In this document: piece by piece, positions 31,237 to 38,645 of the stretch
Layout of the letters: each line of letters begins with the position of its first letter
How positions within the stretch are numbered: position 1 is the first letter of the stretch
Virus record (IMG/VR): IMGVR_UViG_3300048592_001105
Location: 1 to 44,571 of that record
Length of the DNA: 44,571 nt
Strand: one strand, 5' to 3'
Origin: a virus
Notes under the pieces: model-generated
The model's database searches: none
Seen by the model: only the letters and a program-made list of their open reading frames with translations
Told to the model about the DNA's origin: nothing
Made by a program: the position numbers and the translations under genes

Positions 31237-31737
31237 TCAGCTCCTGTACTCTACGATTTTATCTTTCCATTCCGTATAGAACCCCTCAAAGCTAAGATCG
31301 CGGCCAATAGCTTCGTAATCAATATAGCCTGACAAATGACTGGGGATGTCTCCGAATATGCCGTCGTCTACGTATTGCTCTGCCAGCTCCTCGAAGGTAC
31401 GGCAGCAATGAATGACAACATTGTCCATGTTTTCCATTGCTTCGTCGAAGTCCATGCTTTCCTGATCAACCAGAAACTCGAAAGCCTCGCGCTGCCAATC
31501 GTCCAGCTTTTCGTATTCCTCCAGTACCGAGTTGAGTTTGAAGATGTCTTCATACTCGCCAATCTCAAAAGGCAATTCCCAATCAGCAATATAGAAATCG
31601 TGATCACCGTTTGCGGTGTAAAGGTTATAGATGCGCCGCAGACGCTCCTCATCTGTTGGAAGGGTGATCCATTCGCCACGCAGGACGCCGGCATTATAGG
31701 CTGCCAGGGAACCAAACCAAATGCGAAACTCAGACAT
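31237..31737 (-). CDS. ardA: ArdA antirestriction protein
   Basis: From ATG 31737, after AGGAG, the product is 166 aa, the usual ArdA length. The sequence matches ArdA throughout: MSEFRIWFGSLAAYNAGVLR, GEWITLPTDEE, FYIADWELPFEIGEYED (the family's best-conserved block), EKLDDWQREAFEFLV, and GDIPSHLSGYIDYEAIGRDL. ArdA is a highly acidic DNA mimic that blocks type I restriction-modification enzymes, common on conjugative plasmids and ICEs and less so in phages. It follows a small HTH gene and shares with it a 20-nt leader repeat. Confidence 0.92.
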   Translation of the reverse strand: MSEFRIWFGSLAAYNAGVLRGEWITLPTDEERLRRIYNLYTANGDHDFYIADWELPFEIGEYEDIFKLNSVLEEYEKLDDWQREAFEFLVDQESMDFDEAMENMDNVVIHCCRTFEELAEQYVDDGIFGDIPSHLSGYIDYEAIGRDLSFEGFYTEWKDKIVEYRS

Positions 31738-31750
31738 AAAAACTCCTGTT

Positions 31751-31770
31751 CGGGCATTGTGCCCAGCTGT
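31751..31770 (-). repeat. Shared 5' leader repeat, ardA copy
   Basis: CGGGCATTGTGCCCAGCTGT (plus strand) is identical to 32044-32063. In the mRNA it gives GGGCA-CAA-TGCCC, a 5-bp hairpin a few bases before the AGGAG of ardA. The duplicated leader suggests common post-transcriptional control of the two genes. Confidence 0.65.
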
Positions 31771-31775
31771 GTTGG

Positions 31776-31798
31776 GCCTTCCCAATTGCTGGGAAGGC
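31776..31798 (-). promoter_or_regulatory. Hairpin between HTH gene and ardA
   Basis: GCCTTCCCA (31776-31784) pairs perfectly with TGGGAAGGC (31790-31798) across a 5-nt loop. It lies 16 nt after the HTH stop and has no U-run in the minus-strand direction. It may act as an mRNA stabiliser or processing site between the genes. Confidence 0.45.
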
Positions 31799-31814
31799 GT
31801 GAAACTAGATTGGA

Positions 31815-32030
31815 TCAGTCATCGAAGCGAAGAGGTAGCGGCTCGGCCTCTGCGGCATCTTCCAGCATGTAGATGACATCGGCGGGGATCGGTTCCAAAT
31901 CAGCCTCCCAAGCCTTCCAGAGCTTCACGGAAGCTCCGTAAACCCTCGCCGCATCGCGCACGCTGAGGCGTGCTGCCATGCGAAGAACTTTGACTTGGAC
32001 GCCAGTGTAGAACTCGAAAGAAAGAACCAT
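31815..32030 (-). CDS. Small HTH regulator of the ardA cassette
   Basis: A 71-aa protein after AGGAGTTTCCG. A helix-turn-helix is visible at about 14-50: VKVLRMAARLSVRDAARVYG then ASVKLWKAWEADLEPIPADV. The form (R-x-x-A-x-x-x-Y-G-x-x-x-x-x-x-x-W-E) is that of small plasmid-type Xre regulators. It precedes ardA on the same strand and has two copies of the operator-like repeat upstream, so autoregulation is likely. Confidence 0.65.
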   Translation of the reverse strand: MVLSFEFYTGVQVKVLRMAARLSVRDAARVYGASVKLWKAWEADLEPIPADVIYMLEDAAEAEPLPLRFDD

Positions 32031-32043
32031 CGGAAACTCCTAT

Positions 32044-32063
32044 CGGGCATTGTGCCCAGCTGT
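32044..32063 (-). repeat. Shared 5' leader repeat, HTH copy
   Basis: Identical over 20 nt to 31751-31770 and in the same position relative to the AGGAG and start codon (the following bases read AGGAGTTT in both). The repeat extends the idea of a duplicated translation-initiation cassette. Confidence 0.65.
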
Positions 32064-32086
32064 ATCTAACTTCTCTCTAGTTATAC

Positions 32087-32101
32087 TGGGCCAATGGTCC
32101 G
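32087..32101 (+). repeat. Operator-like repeat, copy 2
   Basis: TGGGCCAATGGTCCG, identical over 15 nt to the other two copies. It lies 57 nt upstream of the minus-strand HTH start, in promoter range. Confidence 0.6.
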
Positions 32102-32146
32102 ATGTAAAGTTAATTATACAATTATTATAGGTTATTATTGTTGATA

Positions 32147-32165
32147 TTGGGCCAATGGTCCGGTA
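32147..32165 (+). repeat. Operator-like repeat, copy 3
   Basis: TTGGGCCAATGGTCCGGTA lies 60 nt from copy 2, about six helical turns, and is identical to copy 1 in inverted orientation. Two phased sites upstream of the HTH gene fit cooperative repression. The rest of this 435-nt intergenic stretch (32031-32465) holds an ATGCGGG/CCCGCAT stem at 32328-32348 and no visible gene. Confidence 0.6.
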
Positions 32166-32465
32166 TATTTTCTTTGAGCTTGGGAATAGCAGAAAGGAGA
32201 TTGTTCATACTCAAGCGGCACTAGCGGGTGGCAAGTCCCGAACAGTAGGTCCGCTTCGGTATGGTGCGCGCGCTTTTTTAAGGTGAAGGTACACATTATT
32301 TCGATTGCAACTGGCCGCGTCTCGGGGATGCGGGATATTTACCCGCATAAAATCGCTGCCATGCAATAATCCGTTGCCTTTCGGCTCCATGGGATGGTAC
32401 TTATTTGCTTTCTATGTCTTTGTGACTAATCAAAATTATAGTTAAATGAAATCAGTGAGTTTACT

Positions 32466-33479
32466 GTGGTGGCTCGGAGCCTTGAAGTGCGATTAAGAAG
32501 GATTCCATGGTGCCTAGTCGTTTTTGCGACAGTGCTTCTGGCAAGTAGCGCCCATGCGCAGCCATTGCCTGATGATCGTGGAATTTGGAAGTTGCTCCTG
32601 CTGCCAGAGGATAAGATAGACCTTCTGGATCTGAAGCTAGCTGCTGACAAGGCAATTGACCCATCGGTAGATGTGGATGCGACCAGAAAACAGGTCGAAG
32701 CCATGGTCGCTGACATCCAAAGGAATCTGCCAGCCGTAGCGACAAGCAGGCATAAATTAGTGGCCATCCGGCAATACCTTTACGGGAAAGGCTCATGGAA
32801 TAAATTCCAACCCTTTCAATATGACTTTAATGATCCAGATGGCAAGAGCATGCCCTTAAAGCTGCTCAGCAATTATCTTCGGACCCGCAAGGGCAATTGC
32901 GTGTCGATGCCAATACTGATGATGCTGCTCGCTGACCGACTGGGACTTGATGTATCGCTGTCTTACGCTCCCGCGCACATTCTCATGAAATTTACGGAGT
33001 CAGAGACAGGCAGAACTTACAACGTTGAGGCAACGAGTGGCGGCGGATTTTCCCGTGACCAGTGGTATCAGGAAACGATGCACGTAACGGATGATGAAAT
33101 CAGAAATGGTGTCTACCTGCAAAAACTAACCAAGAAAGAAACGGCTTATGCTCTGGCCGACCTGCTGGGTGAGCGATATGTCTACTTGAAAGCCTACGAC
33201 AAGGCTCTGGCTTTTTATGAGATGGCACTCACACAGAATCCGAAGAGTGTGCAGTTCATGCTGAGTGTCGGAGGCAGCTACGCGAAGATCTATGCTGCGG
33301 AGTTTTACAAGTACGAGCGAATTTCTGATGTTCCCCCGAAAGACCGGCCTCGTCTGTATTTTCTCAGAAAACAGAATCAGAAATACTTTCAGATGGCAGA
33401 AGCCAGGGGCTGGCGTGAAAAGCCCCAAAAATCTACATTGAGCACCCAAAAGCAAACATCCAACCGATATGGGACATGA
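32466..33479 (+). CDS. Exported transglutaminase-like protein with TPR-like C-terminus
   Basis: A 337-aa protein starting at GTG 32466 with a signal peptide ([17 protein letters not shown]). The core [30 protein letters not shown] and TYNVEAT gives C145, H171 and a following acidic residue, the arrangement of SirB1/Transglut_core2 proteins. Residues about 225-270 ([35 protein letters not shown]) look like a TPR unit. It could act as a periplasmic cysteine peptidase, amidase or transglutaminase. The Rhs-type toxin starts 1 nt after its stop, suggesting a joint function such as processing. Confidence 0.7.
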   Translation: MVARSLEVRLRRIPWCLVVFATVLLASSAHAQPLPDDRGIWKLLLLPEDKIDLLDLKLAADKAIDPSVDVDATRKQVEAMVADIQRNLPAVATSRHKLVAIRQYLYGKGSWNKFQPFQYDFNDPDGKSMPLKLLSNYLRTRKGNCVSMPILMMLLADRLGLDVSLSYAPAHILMKFTESETGRTYNVEATSGGGFSRDQWYQETMHVTDDEIRNGVYLQKLTKKETAYALADLLGERYVYLKAYDKALAFYEMALTQNPKSVQFMLSVGGSYAKIYAAEFYKYERISDVPPKDRPRLYFLRKQNQKYFQMAEARGWREKPQKSTLSTQKQTSNRYGT

Positions 33480-33480
33480 C

Positions 33481-34287
33481 ATGTCTAAGAAGAGTCTATC
33501 CGTGATCGTGGTCGCAACAATACTAGGAACATTCAGTCAGATAGCTGATGCGCGGTTTGTGAGCCCAGATCCTTTGTTTCTGGAAAACCCTGAGGCTTGC
33601 GTGAAGTCGCCGACAGAGTGTAACCTTTACTCGTATGCGAAAAACAACCCGGTGAATAATATCGATCCTGATGGAAGAGTGACGATTGTTCTAAATGGGA
33701 CGTGGGCTGAAAATGCAGATTGGGCGCAACCAAACAGCCGATTTATGCAGGCAGTTGGTAAAACCTTTGGAGAGACTCCGGATTATGTTTCTTGGAATGG
33801 TGGAAACAATGGCGATGCTCGAACTGCTGGTGCTGAGAAACTAGCAGCGTTCATAAACAGCCCAGGCGTCATCGGGCGTTTGATTGGCGGTGAAAAGCTT
33901 AACATCGTTGCACATAGCCATGGTGGTAACGTGATCAAAGAATACAGCAATAGCGATTTTGCAAGGAAAATTGATACTGTCGTTAACTTGGGAACTCCTC
34001 AGCGTTCTGACTATTCTATGAACATGAGTAAAGTTGGTCAATATATAAACGGCTATTCAATGTTTGATGCTATTCAAAATCATGGGTTTTTGGATGGACC
34101 CGATGGTGGTGTTACGACTACGCTACTCAGAGGCATCTACGGACCAGCAGGTGGCCCTGGTTCAGCCGGTAGAATTGATCCATTTGCGAGAAATCTCGAA
34201 ATTTCTACGGGTCGTAATCCAGTCGGATCACATATCGAGCTTCATACTCCTGAATCCTGGAATCAAATAAGTAGGGCAATAAAATGA
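33481..34287 (+). CDS. Sec-exported mini-Rhs protein with lipase-like toxin domain
   Basis: ATG 33481 gives 268 aa. A signal peptide ([20 protein letters not shown]) is followed at once by the terminal Rhs core motif: [11 protein letters not shown], then [19 protein letters not shown] (about 25-66). The rest is an alpha/beta-hydrolase-like domain with [13 protein letters not shown] (S146 as nucleophile in A-H-S-H-G), NLGTPQR and a late HIELH (H251 or H255). Full Rhs proteins have thousands of residues; here only the last core repeat survives. It likely hydrolyses lipids or esters. The next gene overlaps by ATGA. Confidence 0.7.
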   Translation: MSKKSLSVIVVATILGTFSQIADARFVSPDPLFLENPEACVKSPTECNLYSYAKNNPVNNIDPDGRVTIVLNGTWAENADWAQPNSRFMQAVGKTFGETPDYVSWNGGNNGDARTAGAEKLAAFINSPGVIGRLIGGEKLNIVAHSHGGNVIKEYSNSDFARKIDTVVNLGTPQRSDYSMNMSKVGQYINGYSMFDAIQNHGFLDGPDGGVTTTLLRGIYGPAGGPGSAGRIDPFARNLEISTGRNPVGSHIELHTPESWNQISRAIK

Positions 34288-34499
34288 CAAGAGCGCAAAA
34301 GCGACTATTGCTCCATTCGCCTCTCATGATTGCATGCGCTCTCTTAGTGTATGTCGGTCTATTCGAGTCTGAAGAGTCAAGAAAACTGACATTCGCTTTT
34401 TTTATTGGTCCAGCATCGGTCCTTTGTGCTCTGTTTCAGGTAGTGATTTGGGTCGGGCTTTATCGAGACAGTAAGGCTCAATACCGGAAAAGGGATTGA
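34284..34499 (+). CDS. Two-TM membrane protein, candidate immunity to the lipase toxin
   Basis: A 71-aa protein overlapping the Rhs stop (ATGA). Two membrane helices ([16 protein letters not shown] and [20 protein letters not shown]) joined by a short polar loop, with basic ends ([16 protein letters not shown]). A small membrane protein right after a lipase-type toxin fits a cognate immunity protein working at the membrane. No family is recognised. Confidence 0.5.
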   Translation: MTRAQKRLLLHSPLMIACALLVYVGLFESEESRKLTFAFFIGPASVLCALFQVVIWVGLYRDSKAQYRKRD

Positions 34500-34558
34500 A
34501 TCAATACTTGCCTAAAGTGCGGAGTAGAACACAAAATGGTGGCAAGGATTTAGGGCCT

Positions 34559-34831
34559 ATGAGTTCAACAAAAGGTGCTGATGTCAAAGTAGTTCTTGGA
34601 GATGAATTTGATGAAGATCTGCGGAAGAAATTAGGATCTGTTTTAAAGGCTCTTGGAGGGAAGAAGATCAGTGATGAATATGGAATCGGCGGATCACAAG
34701 AGCTTTCCGAAGTGATCGTAGTGATAGGCGAAGCGCGTATTGTTATAGAGTCGGAGACATATATGGGGTTGTCTATATCTGGACCCGAAGCCGTTATACA
34801 GCAAATATGCGAATGGATGCAGAAGGCCTAA
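34559..34831 (+). CDS. Small soluble protein after the toxin cassette, possible second immunity
   Basis: ATG 34559, after AAGGATTTAGGGCCT, gives 90 aa; a longer TTG-initiated form from 34496 is less likely. The product is alpha/beta (KVVLGDEFDEDLRKKLGSVL, SEVIVVIGEARIVIESETYM, GLSISGPEAVIQQICEWMQK) with no export signal. It is co-oriented and 60 nt downstream of the two-TM gene. Function unknown; immunity is inferred from position. Confidence 0.5.
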   Translation: MSSTKGADVKVVLGDEFDEDLRKKLGSVLKALGGKKISDEYGIGGSQELSEVIVVIGEARIVIESETYMGLSISGPEAVIQQICEWMQKA

Positions 34832-35314
34832 CAGGGCTAGGACTATGCAACCACCACTACCGACCTCCGTTGACCGACGCCTTGATCCAGTGTTAGGCTA
34901 CCCATGGTGTTGCGACCAAAATGGCTAGGATCTGTTTTGTTCGCTTCTATATCGAATGCATTAACCTCATGATGGATAAGGTTTTCAACGGACTATATCT
35001 TTCAATGTGTTGGTATATATGGATAACACGTTGCTTGTCGCTTGTAAGCCATGCCTGGTAAGGTTTTAGGGGCCGTATGGCTATGAAAGACATTCATATC
35101 ATGGATTTGAAGGTTTTGGGTCCTCCCAGCCGCCCCTATGCCAATGGTTGACGATCAACCGCCCCTTCTCGCCAAAATTTAAAAAAATTTTGCGTCAACA
35201 GCAACACAAGGCATTCCACTATGAGTCTCGGCCAAAGCATTGCTGGACAAGGGTTTTAGCCATCTCAATTTACGCTGTTCAAGTGTTGAATCTGTGACTT
35301 TTTATGCGATTTCC
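34832..35314. other. Intergenic region, no gene seen
   Basis: About 480 nt with no supported gene. A 23-codon frame from ATG 35077 has no clear site. An A/T-rich symmetric stretch AAAATTTAAAAAAATTTT (about 35176-35193) precedes a GC-poor segment. Likely a former boundary of cargo insertion, but no terminal repeat was found. Confidence 0.4.
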
Positions 35315-35788
35315 TCAATAGAAACCAACAGGACCGTGATGCTTAAGACAGAGAGCAGTCTTCCCAATCACATATTCGTCGCACCCTTGAAACAGACACT
35401 TGGTTTGACCAAACCCGCCAAATGCCAAAACAGTCAAAAACTGCTTCACTGGTATCAGATCAAAGTCTTTGAAGTGGCTGGCATTTCGTAGCTTGGCTGC
35501 AACCACTTCGCTAAGGTTTTCGTCAGGCGCCAGCTCTATGCACCAGTATTGGCCGCATAATTTGCATTGGCCCAGGACCGGACTCTGTTTCACATCGGAC
35601 AAAATCTGGCAATTGGTTCCGAGATCAAGAGACATACGTGGTGAGAGAAACTCCGGAAACCAGGACAGACCAACGAGCATTTGGTTATGCGCCTTGTTAT
35701 CAAGAGTACAAAAAAAATCTGGAAGACTGAGGCAATTGCATCCTGTGGATGATTTGTCGGCTGTCGATTGCACGCAAGATTCTCCCAA
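35315..35788 (-). CDS. Cysteine-rich zinc-finger-like small protein
   Basis: Up to 157 aa (TTG 35788; the ATG at 35680 would give 121). Cysteine pairs GQCKLCGQYWCIE (about 74-86) and KCLFQGCDEY ... ALCLKHH (about 130-150) suggest two zinc sites. An N-terminal stretch GCNCLSLPDFFCTL adds more cysteines. No family is certain; small cysteine-rich proteins of this layout also occur as immunity proteins. It is convergent with nothing and is the last gene before the phage head module. Confidence 0.5.
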   Translation of the reverse strand: MGESCVQSTADKSSTGCNCLSLPDFFCTLDNKAHNQMLVGLSWFPEFLSPRMSLDLGTNCQILSDVKQSPVLGQCKLCGQYWCIELAPDENLSEVVAAKLRNASHFKDFDLIPVKQFLTVLAFGGFGQTKCLFQGCDEYVIGKTALCLKHHGPVGFY

Positions 35789-35849
35789 CTAATATTAGCC
35801 CAACATAGCATAACCATCTCAAAAATTACTACGTGTCAATACCAATCGT

Positions 35850-35884
35850 CACCAGGTTTTGTCCGCAAAAAGCGGACGCTGGTG
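35850..35884 (+). promoter_or_regulatory. Nested stem-loop upstream of terminase
   Basis: CACCAG (35850-35855) pairs with CTGGTG (35879-35884), and inside it GTCCGC (35861-35866) pairs with GCGGAC (35872-35877) around AAAAA. A second inverted match, CAGGTTTTG (35854-35862) with CAAAACCTG (35902-35910), overlaps it. The position directly before the small terminase gene suits a late promoter/operator or a packaging (cos/pac-type) site; this is inference. Confidence 0.4.
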
Positions 35885-35955
35885 CGCTTCACCTTACACA
35901 CCAAAACCTGTTATCAATGAGTGCCGAATCATCGGCATGCCTGGAGATCAGAAAA

Positions 35956-36573
35956 ATGGAACGACAGACAGCAACAATCCGCGAGTTTGCTCGCATTGTT
36001 GGTGTAGATCCAGCCTCCGTCAGTCGCGCAGCGAAGAAGGGTGAGCGCCTTTCCACTTCCGTGTTGCGTGAAAGCGGATCGCCTAGAATCATTATCTATG
36101 ATGGCTGCATCGAGTGGCACCAGAACAAGGACCTGCGCAAGGATCGCAATCTGGCTAATCAGGAGCCGGACGAAGGTGATGACGCCGAGGAGATGACTCC
36201 TGCGGAATCCAATCGCGTTCTTAGGCACTACGAGGCCCTGCAGGCCAAATTGAGCTTTGAGAAGGAAGCCGGCAACCTTATCAGCATCGAAAAATTCAAG
36301 ACTGAAGCATTTACCGTAGCTCGCGCCACGCGCGATAGCCTTCTCTACCTGCCGAACGAAAGCGAACGCGAATTCAAGCGACTTCTGACCGACTTCATCC
36401 GCAATAATCTCGGTGAGGATCGCATCAAGGACTTTACCAAGGACCTCAATGAACTGGGACTGGCGTTCCGTGTCTATCAGAAATCCTCGATTACGAAAGC
36501 GTTGAGGGATATGGTAAGTGAGCGTTTTGGCACCGAGTCGCTCCTTAAGGAGGACGATGAAACGGCGTCCTGA
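35956..36573 (+). CDS. Terminase small subunit (Nu1-like)
   Basis: ATG 35956 with GGAGA 8 nt upstream gives 205 aa; upstream in-frame ATGs lack such a site. An N-terminal helix-turn-helix (TIREFARIVGVDPASVSRAA, KKGERL) is followed by a long charged helix (SNRVLRHYEALQAKLSFEKE) and a C-terminal part that would contact the large subunit. This is the layout of lambda Nu1/phage DNA-packaging proteins. It recognises the packaging site and recruits TerL, encoded next in overlapping frame. Confidence 0.75.
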   Translation: MERQTATIREFARIVGVDPASVSRAAKKGERLSTSVLRESGSPRIIIYDGCIEWHQNKDLRKDRNLANQEPDEGDDAEEMTPAESNRVLRHYEALQAKLSFEKEAGNLISIEKFKTEAFTVARATRDSLLYLPNESEREFKRLLTDFIRNNLGEDRIKDFTKDLNELGLAFRVYQKSSITKALRDMVSERFGTESLLKEDDETAS

Positions 36574-38416
36574 TTACCTCGGCCCCCGCCTCGGCACCAC
36601 GTTCACAGACTACCACTTCGGAATCCGGCCCAACCCCAACACAACGATCGCCGAGTACGCTGAGAAAAACCTCTACCTCGTCTCCGGCAAAAATCCTTTC
36701 CCCGGCCTCGTTGAATTCTCCCGCACACCCTATCTCTTTGAGATCATGGATGCGCTTATGCCCGACAACGGCATCGAGCGCGTCGTGCTGATGAAAGGCT
36801 GGCAGACAGGCGGAACGCTTACGATTCTCTCCTGGATGCTTTGGGTCATGGGCGCCGCTCCTGCCCCGATGATGATCGTTCAGCCGGTTTCCGAGCTGCG
36901 CGACAAATTCTCAAAGCAGCGCATCAATCCAATCGTCGCCAACTGCCGGGATCTTCGCAACAAGGTGGAAGAGCATCAGAAAAATATCGCCGGCAGCAAA
37001 CGGGAAAAGGACACGCTGATATCAAAGCACTTCCCCGGCGGCCACATCACTCTATCGACCAGCACATCGGAATCATCGCTCAGGTCAGAGAGCATTCAAT
37101 ACCTCGCATTCGATGAAGTCTCGGCCTACGAAGAGGATTGCGAGGGACACGGCGACCCCTGCGGCATCGCGCTGGGACGCACCTCAGCCTATGACGGCCG
37201 TAAAAAAGTCTTCTACAACTCAACTCCGACCATCAAGGAACACTGCCGCATCGACCGCGAATACCTCGCCACCGATCGGAGAAAATATTTCGTTCCATGT
37301 CTCAGCTGCGGTGAAATGCAAATCCTTGTCTGGGCGCAGATTGACCGCTCCACTGACAACCCCGCCTATCTTTGCATCCGCTGCGGCTATCGCCACTACG
37401 AACAGGACAAATCAGAGATGCTGCGGCGCGGCGAGTGGCGAGCAACTGCGGCAGCGGTCGACGGCGCCCGTGGCTACCATCTTCCCGCCCTCTATGCACC
37501 GCCTGGCATGTGGTCCTGGAGAAACTGCCTGGAGCAGTTCCGCAAGGGCGTCGACAACCAGGTCGAGATGAAGGTCTTCGTTAATAACTGCCTCGGCGAG
37601 CCCTACGAGGACGACACGATCATCACCCGCGATCCGGAATCGGTCATGGGCCTCTCTGAGGACTATTGGCCAGCCGAGCGACTCCCGCCTGGCATCGGCG
37701 TTATCACAGCCGGCGTTGATACCCACCCTTCTCATGTCGATATCGTCACACGCGGCTGGGGCCGCGGCGGCGAAAGCTGGGTGCTCGATCGCTGGATCGA
37801 ATACGGCGATTCAAATGATGGCGAGCTCTGGGATCGTGTCTATGCCCGCTTGCAAACCACATACCCCCACAGCAATGGCTCCGATGTCCTGCGCATCGCG
37901 GCCACATGCGTCGATACTGGCGGACATAATACTGGCGCGGTCTACGCGTTCTGCAGCCATCTGATGCGGCAGTTCATCGTACCCATCAAGGGGGCCAAGG
38001 GCATTGCCGCACCGATCGTGGACAGACCCACCGAAAAGACGGAAGCCGGCGTCTACCTTTTCTCGGTGGGAAAGCTTGCGACACACGGCCGCCTTTACTC
38101 GTCCATCGACAAGTCCATCGCCAAATTCAAGGAATTTCAGGAACTGAAAAAGACCGATCAGAACGCCACCTACCGATCGGCTGAAATCATTCATTTCCAC
38201 AAGAGCCTCGGCGAAGGCTTCTTCAAGGAGCTGACCGCCCCAAAAAGCATCTGGAAAAAATCGGATGGCAAATACCAGCTCACCTATGAAACCACGGCCG
38301 GCATAGCCGACCATGCCCACGACTGTCTTCGCTACGCGGACGCCGCACGAGAGATCTTCAGCGTGAACATCGACCAACGCTGCGACGAACTCGACGGCAT
38401 CCTGCCCGCCGCGTAA
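36557..38416 (+). CDS. Terminase large subunit (GpA family)
   Basis: A 619-aa GpA-type packaging motor starting at ATG 36557 after AAGGAGG, overlapping TerS by 17 nt. ATPase features: IERVVLMKGWQTGGTLTILS in place of a standard Walker A (a known deviation in this family), IQYLAFDEVSAYEED as Walker B, NSTPT as the coupling motif. A zinc ribbon CLSCGE ... CIRCGYRHY lies in the middle. The nuclease half starts at VITAGVDTHPSHVDIVTRGW and includes TCVDTGGHNTGAVY and IADHAHDCLRYADA. It cuts and pumps phage DNA. Length agrees with lambda gpA. Confidence 0.9.
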   Translation: MKRRPDYLGPRLGTTFTDYHFGIRPNPNTTIAEYAEKNLYLVSGKNPFPGLVEFSRTPYLFEIMDALMPDNGIERVVLMKGWQTGGTLTILSWMLWVMGAAPAPMMIVQPVSELRDKFSKQRINPIVANCRDLRNKVEEHQKNIAGSKREKDTLISKHFPGGHITLSTSTSESSLRSESIQYLAFDEVSAYEEDCEGHGDPCGIALGRTSAYDGRKKVFYNSTPTIKEHCRIDREYLATDRRKYFVPCLSCGEMQILVWAQIDRSTDNPAYLCIRCGYRHYEQDKSEMLRRGEWRATAAAVDGARGYHLPALYAPPGMWSWRNCLEQFRKGVDNQVEMKVFVNNCLGEPYEDDTIITRDPESVMGLSEDYWPAERLPPGIGVITAGVDTHPSHVDIVTRGWGRGGESWVLDRWIEYGDSNDGELWDRVYARLQTTYPHSNGSDVLRIAATCVDTGGHNTGAVYAFCSHLMRQFIVPIKGAKGIAAPIVDRPTEKTEAGVYLFSVGKLATHGRLYSSIDKSIAKFKEFQELKKTDQNATYRSAEIIHFHKSLGEGFFKELTAPKSIWKKSDGKYQLTYETTAGIADHAHDCLRYADAAREIFSVNIDQRCDELDGILPAA

Positions 38417-38438
38417 CCCCCACCCCACCGGAGCCCCA

Positions 38439-38645
38439 ATGACCCCCGAAGAGGAACTTACGGCCGTGCAAAAGGCCATCGCCACCATTCTGAGTGGCGG
38501 CCAGGAGGTTGACATTGAAGTCAACCAGAACCGCCGCCGCATCACCCGCGCCAGCCTCAAGCTGCTTTATGAGCGCGAAAAGGAGCTGAAAGCCCTGATC
38601 CGTCGCCAAAACGGGGGAGGCATCATCCATGCAATACCTCGTTAA
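38439..38645 (+). CDS. gpW-like head-tail joining protein
   Basis: A 68-aa protein, the same length as lambda gpW, with GGAG upstream and located between TerL and portal as in lambda-like phages. The sequence is helical with a beta hairpin (EVDIEVNQNRRRITRASLKL) and a charged helix (LYEREKELKALIRR). It should complete the head before tail attachment. It overlaps the portal start by 17 nt. Confidence 0.7.
   Translation: MTPEEELTAVQKAIATILSGGQEVDIEVNQNRRRITRASLKLLYEREKELKALIRRQNGGGIIHAIPR

Noticed and set aside
31368-31757. 129-codon frame opposite in phase to ardA, starting in the leader ATGCCC
   Set aside because: It is fully inside ardA in another frame, with unlikely composition and no own site; the in-frame ArdA match is decisive.
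32210-32280. AAGCGG ... CCGCTT segment as a tRNA or attachment site
   Set aside because: No T-loop, anticodon arm or CCA-type end could be found, and no matching second copy at another boundary.
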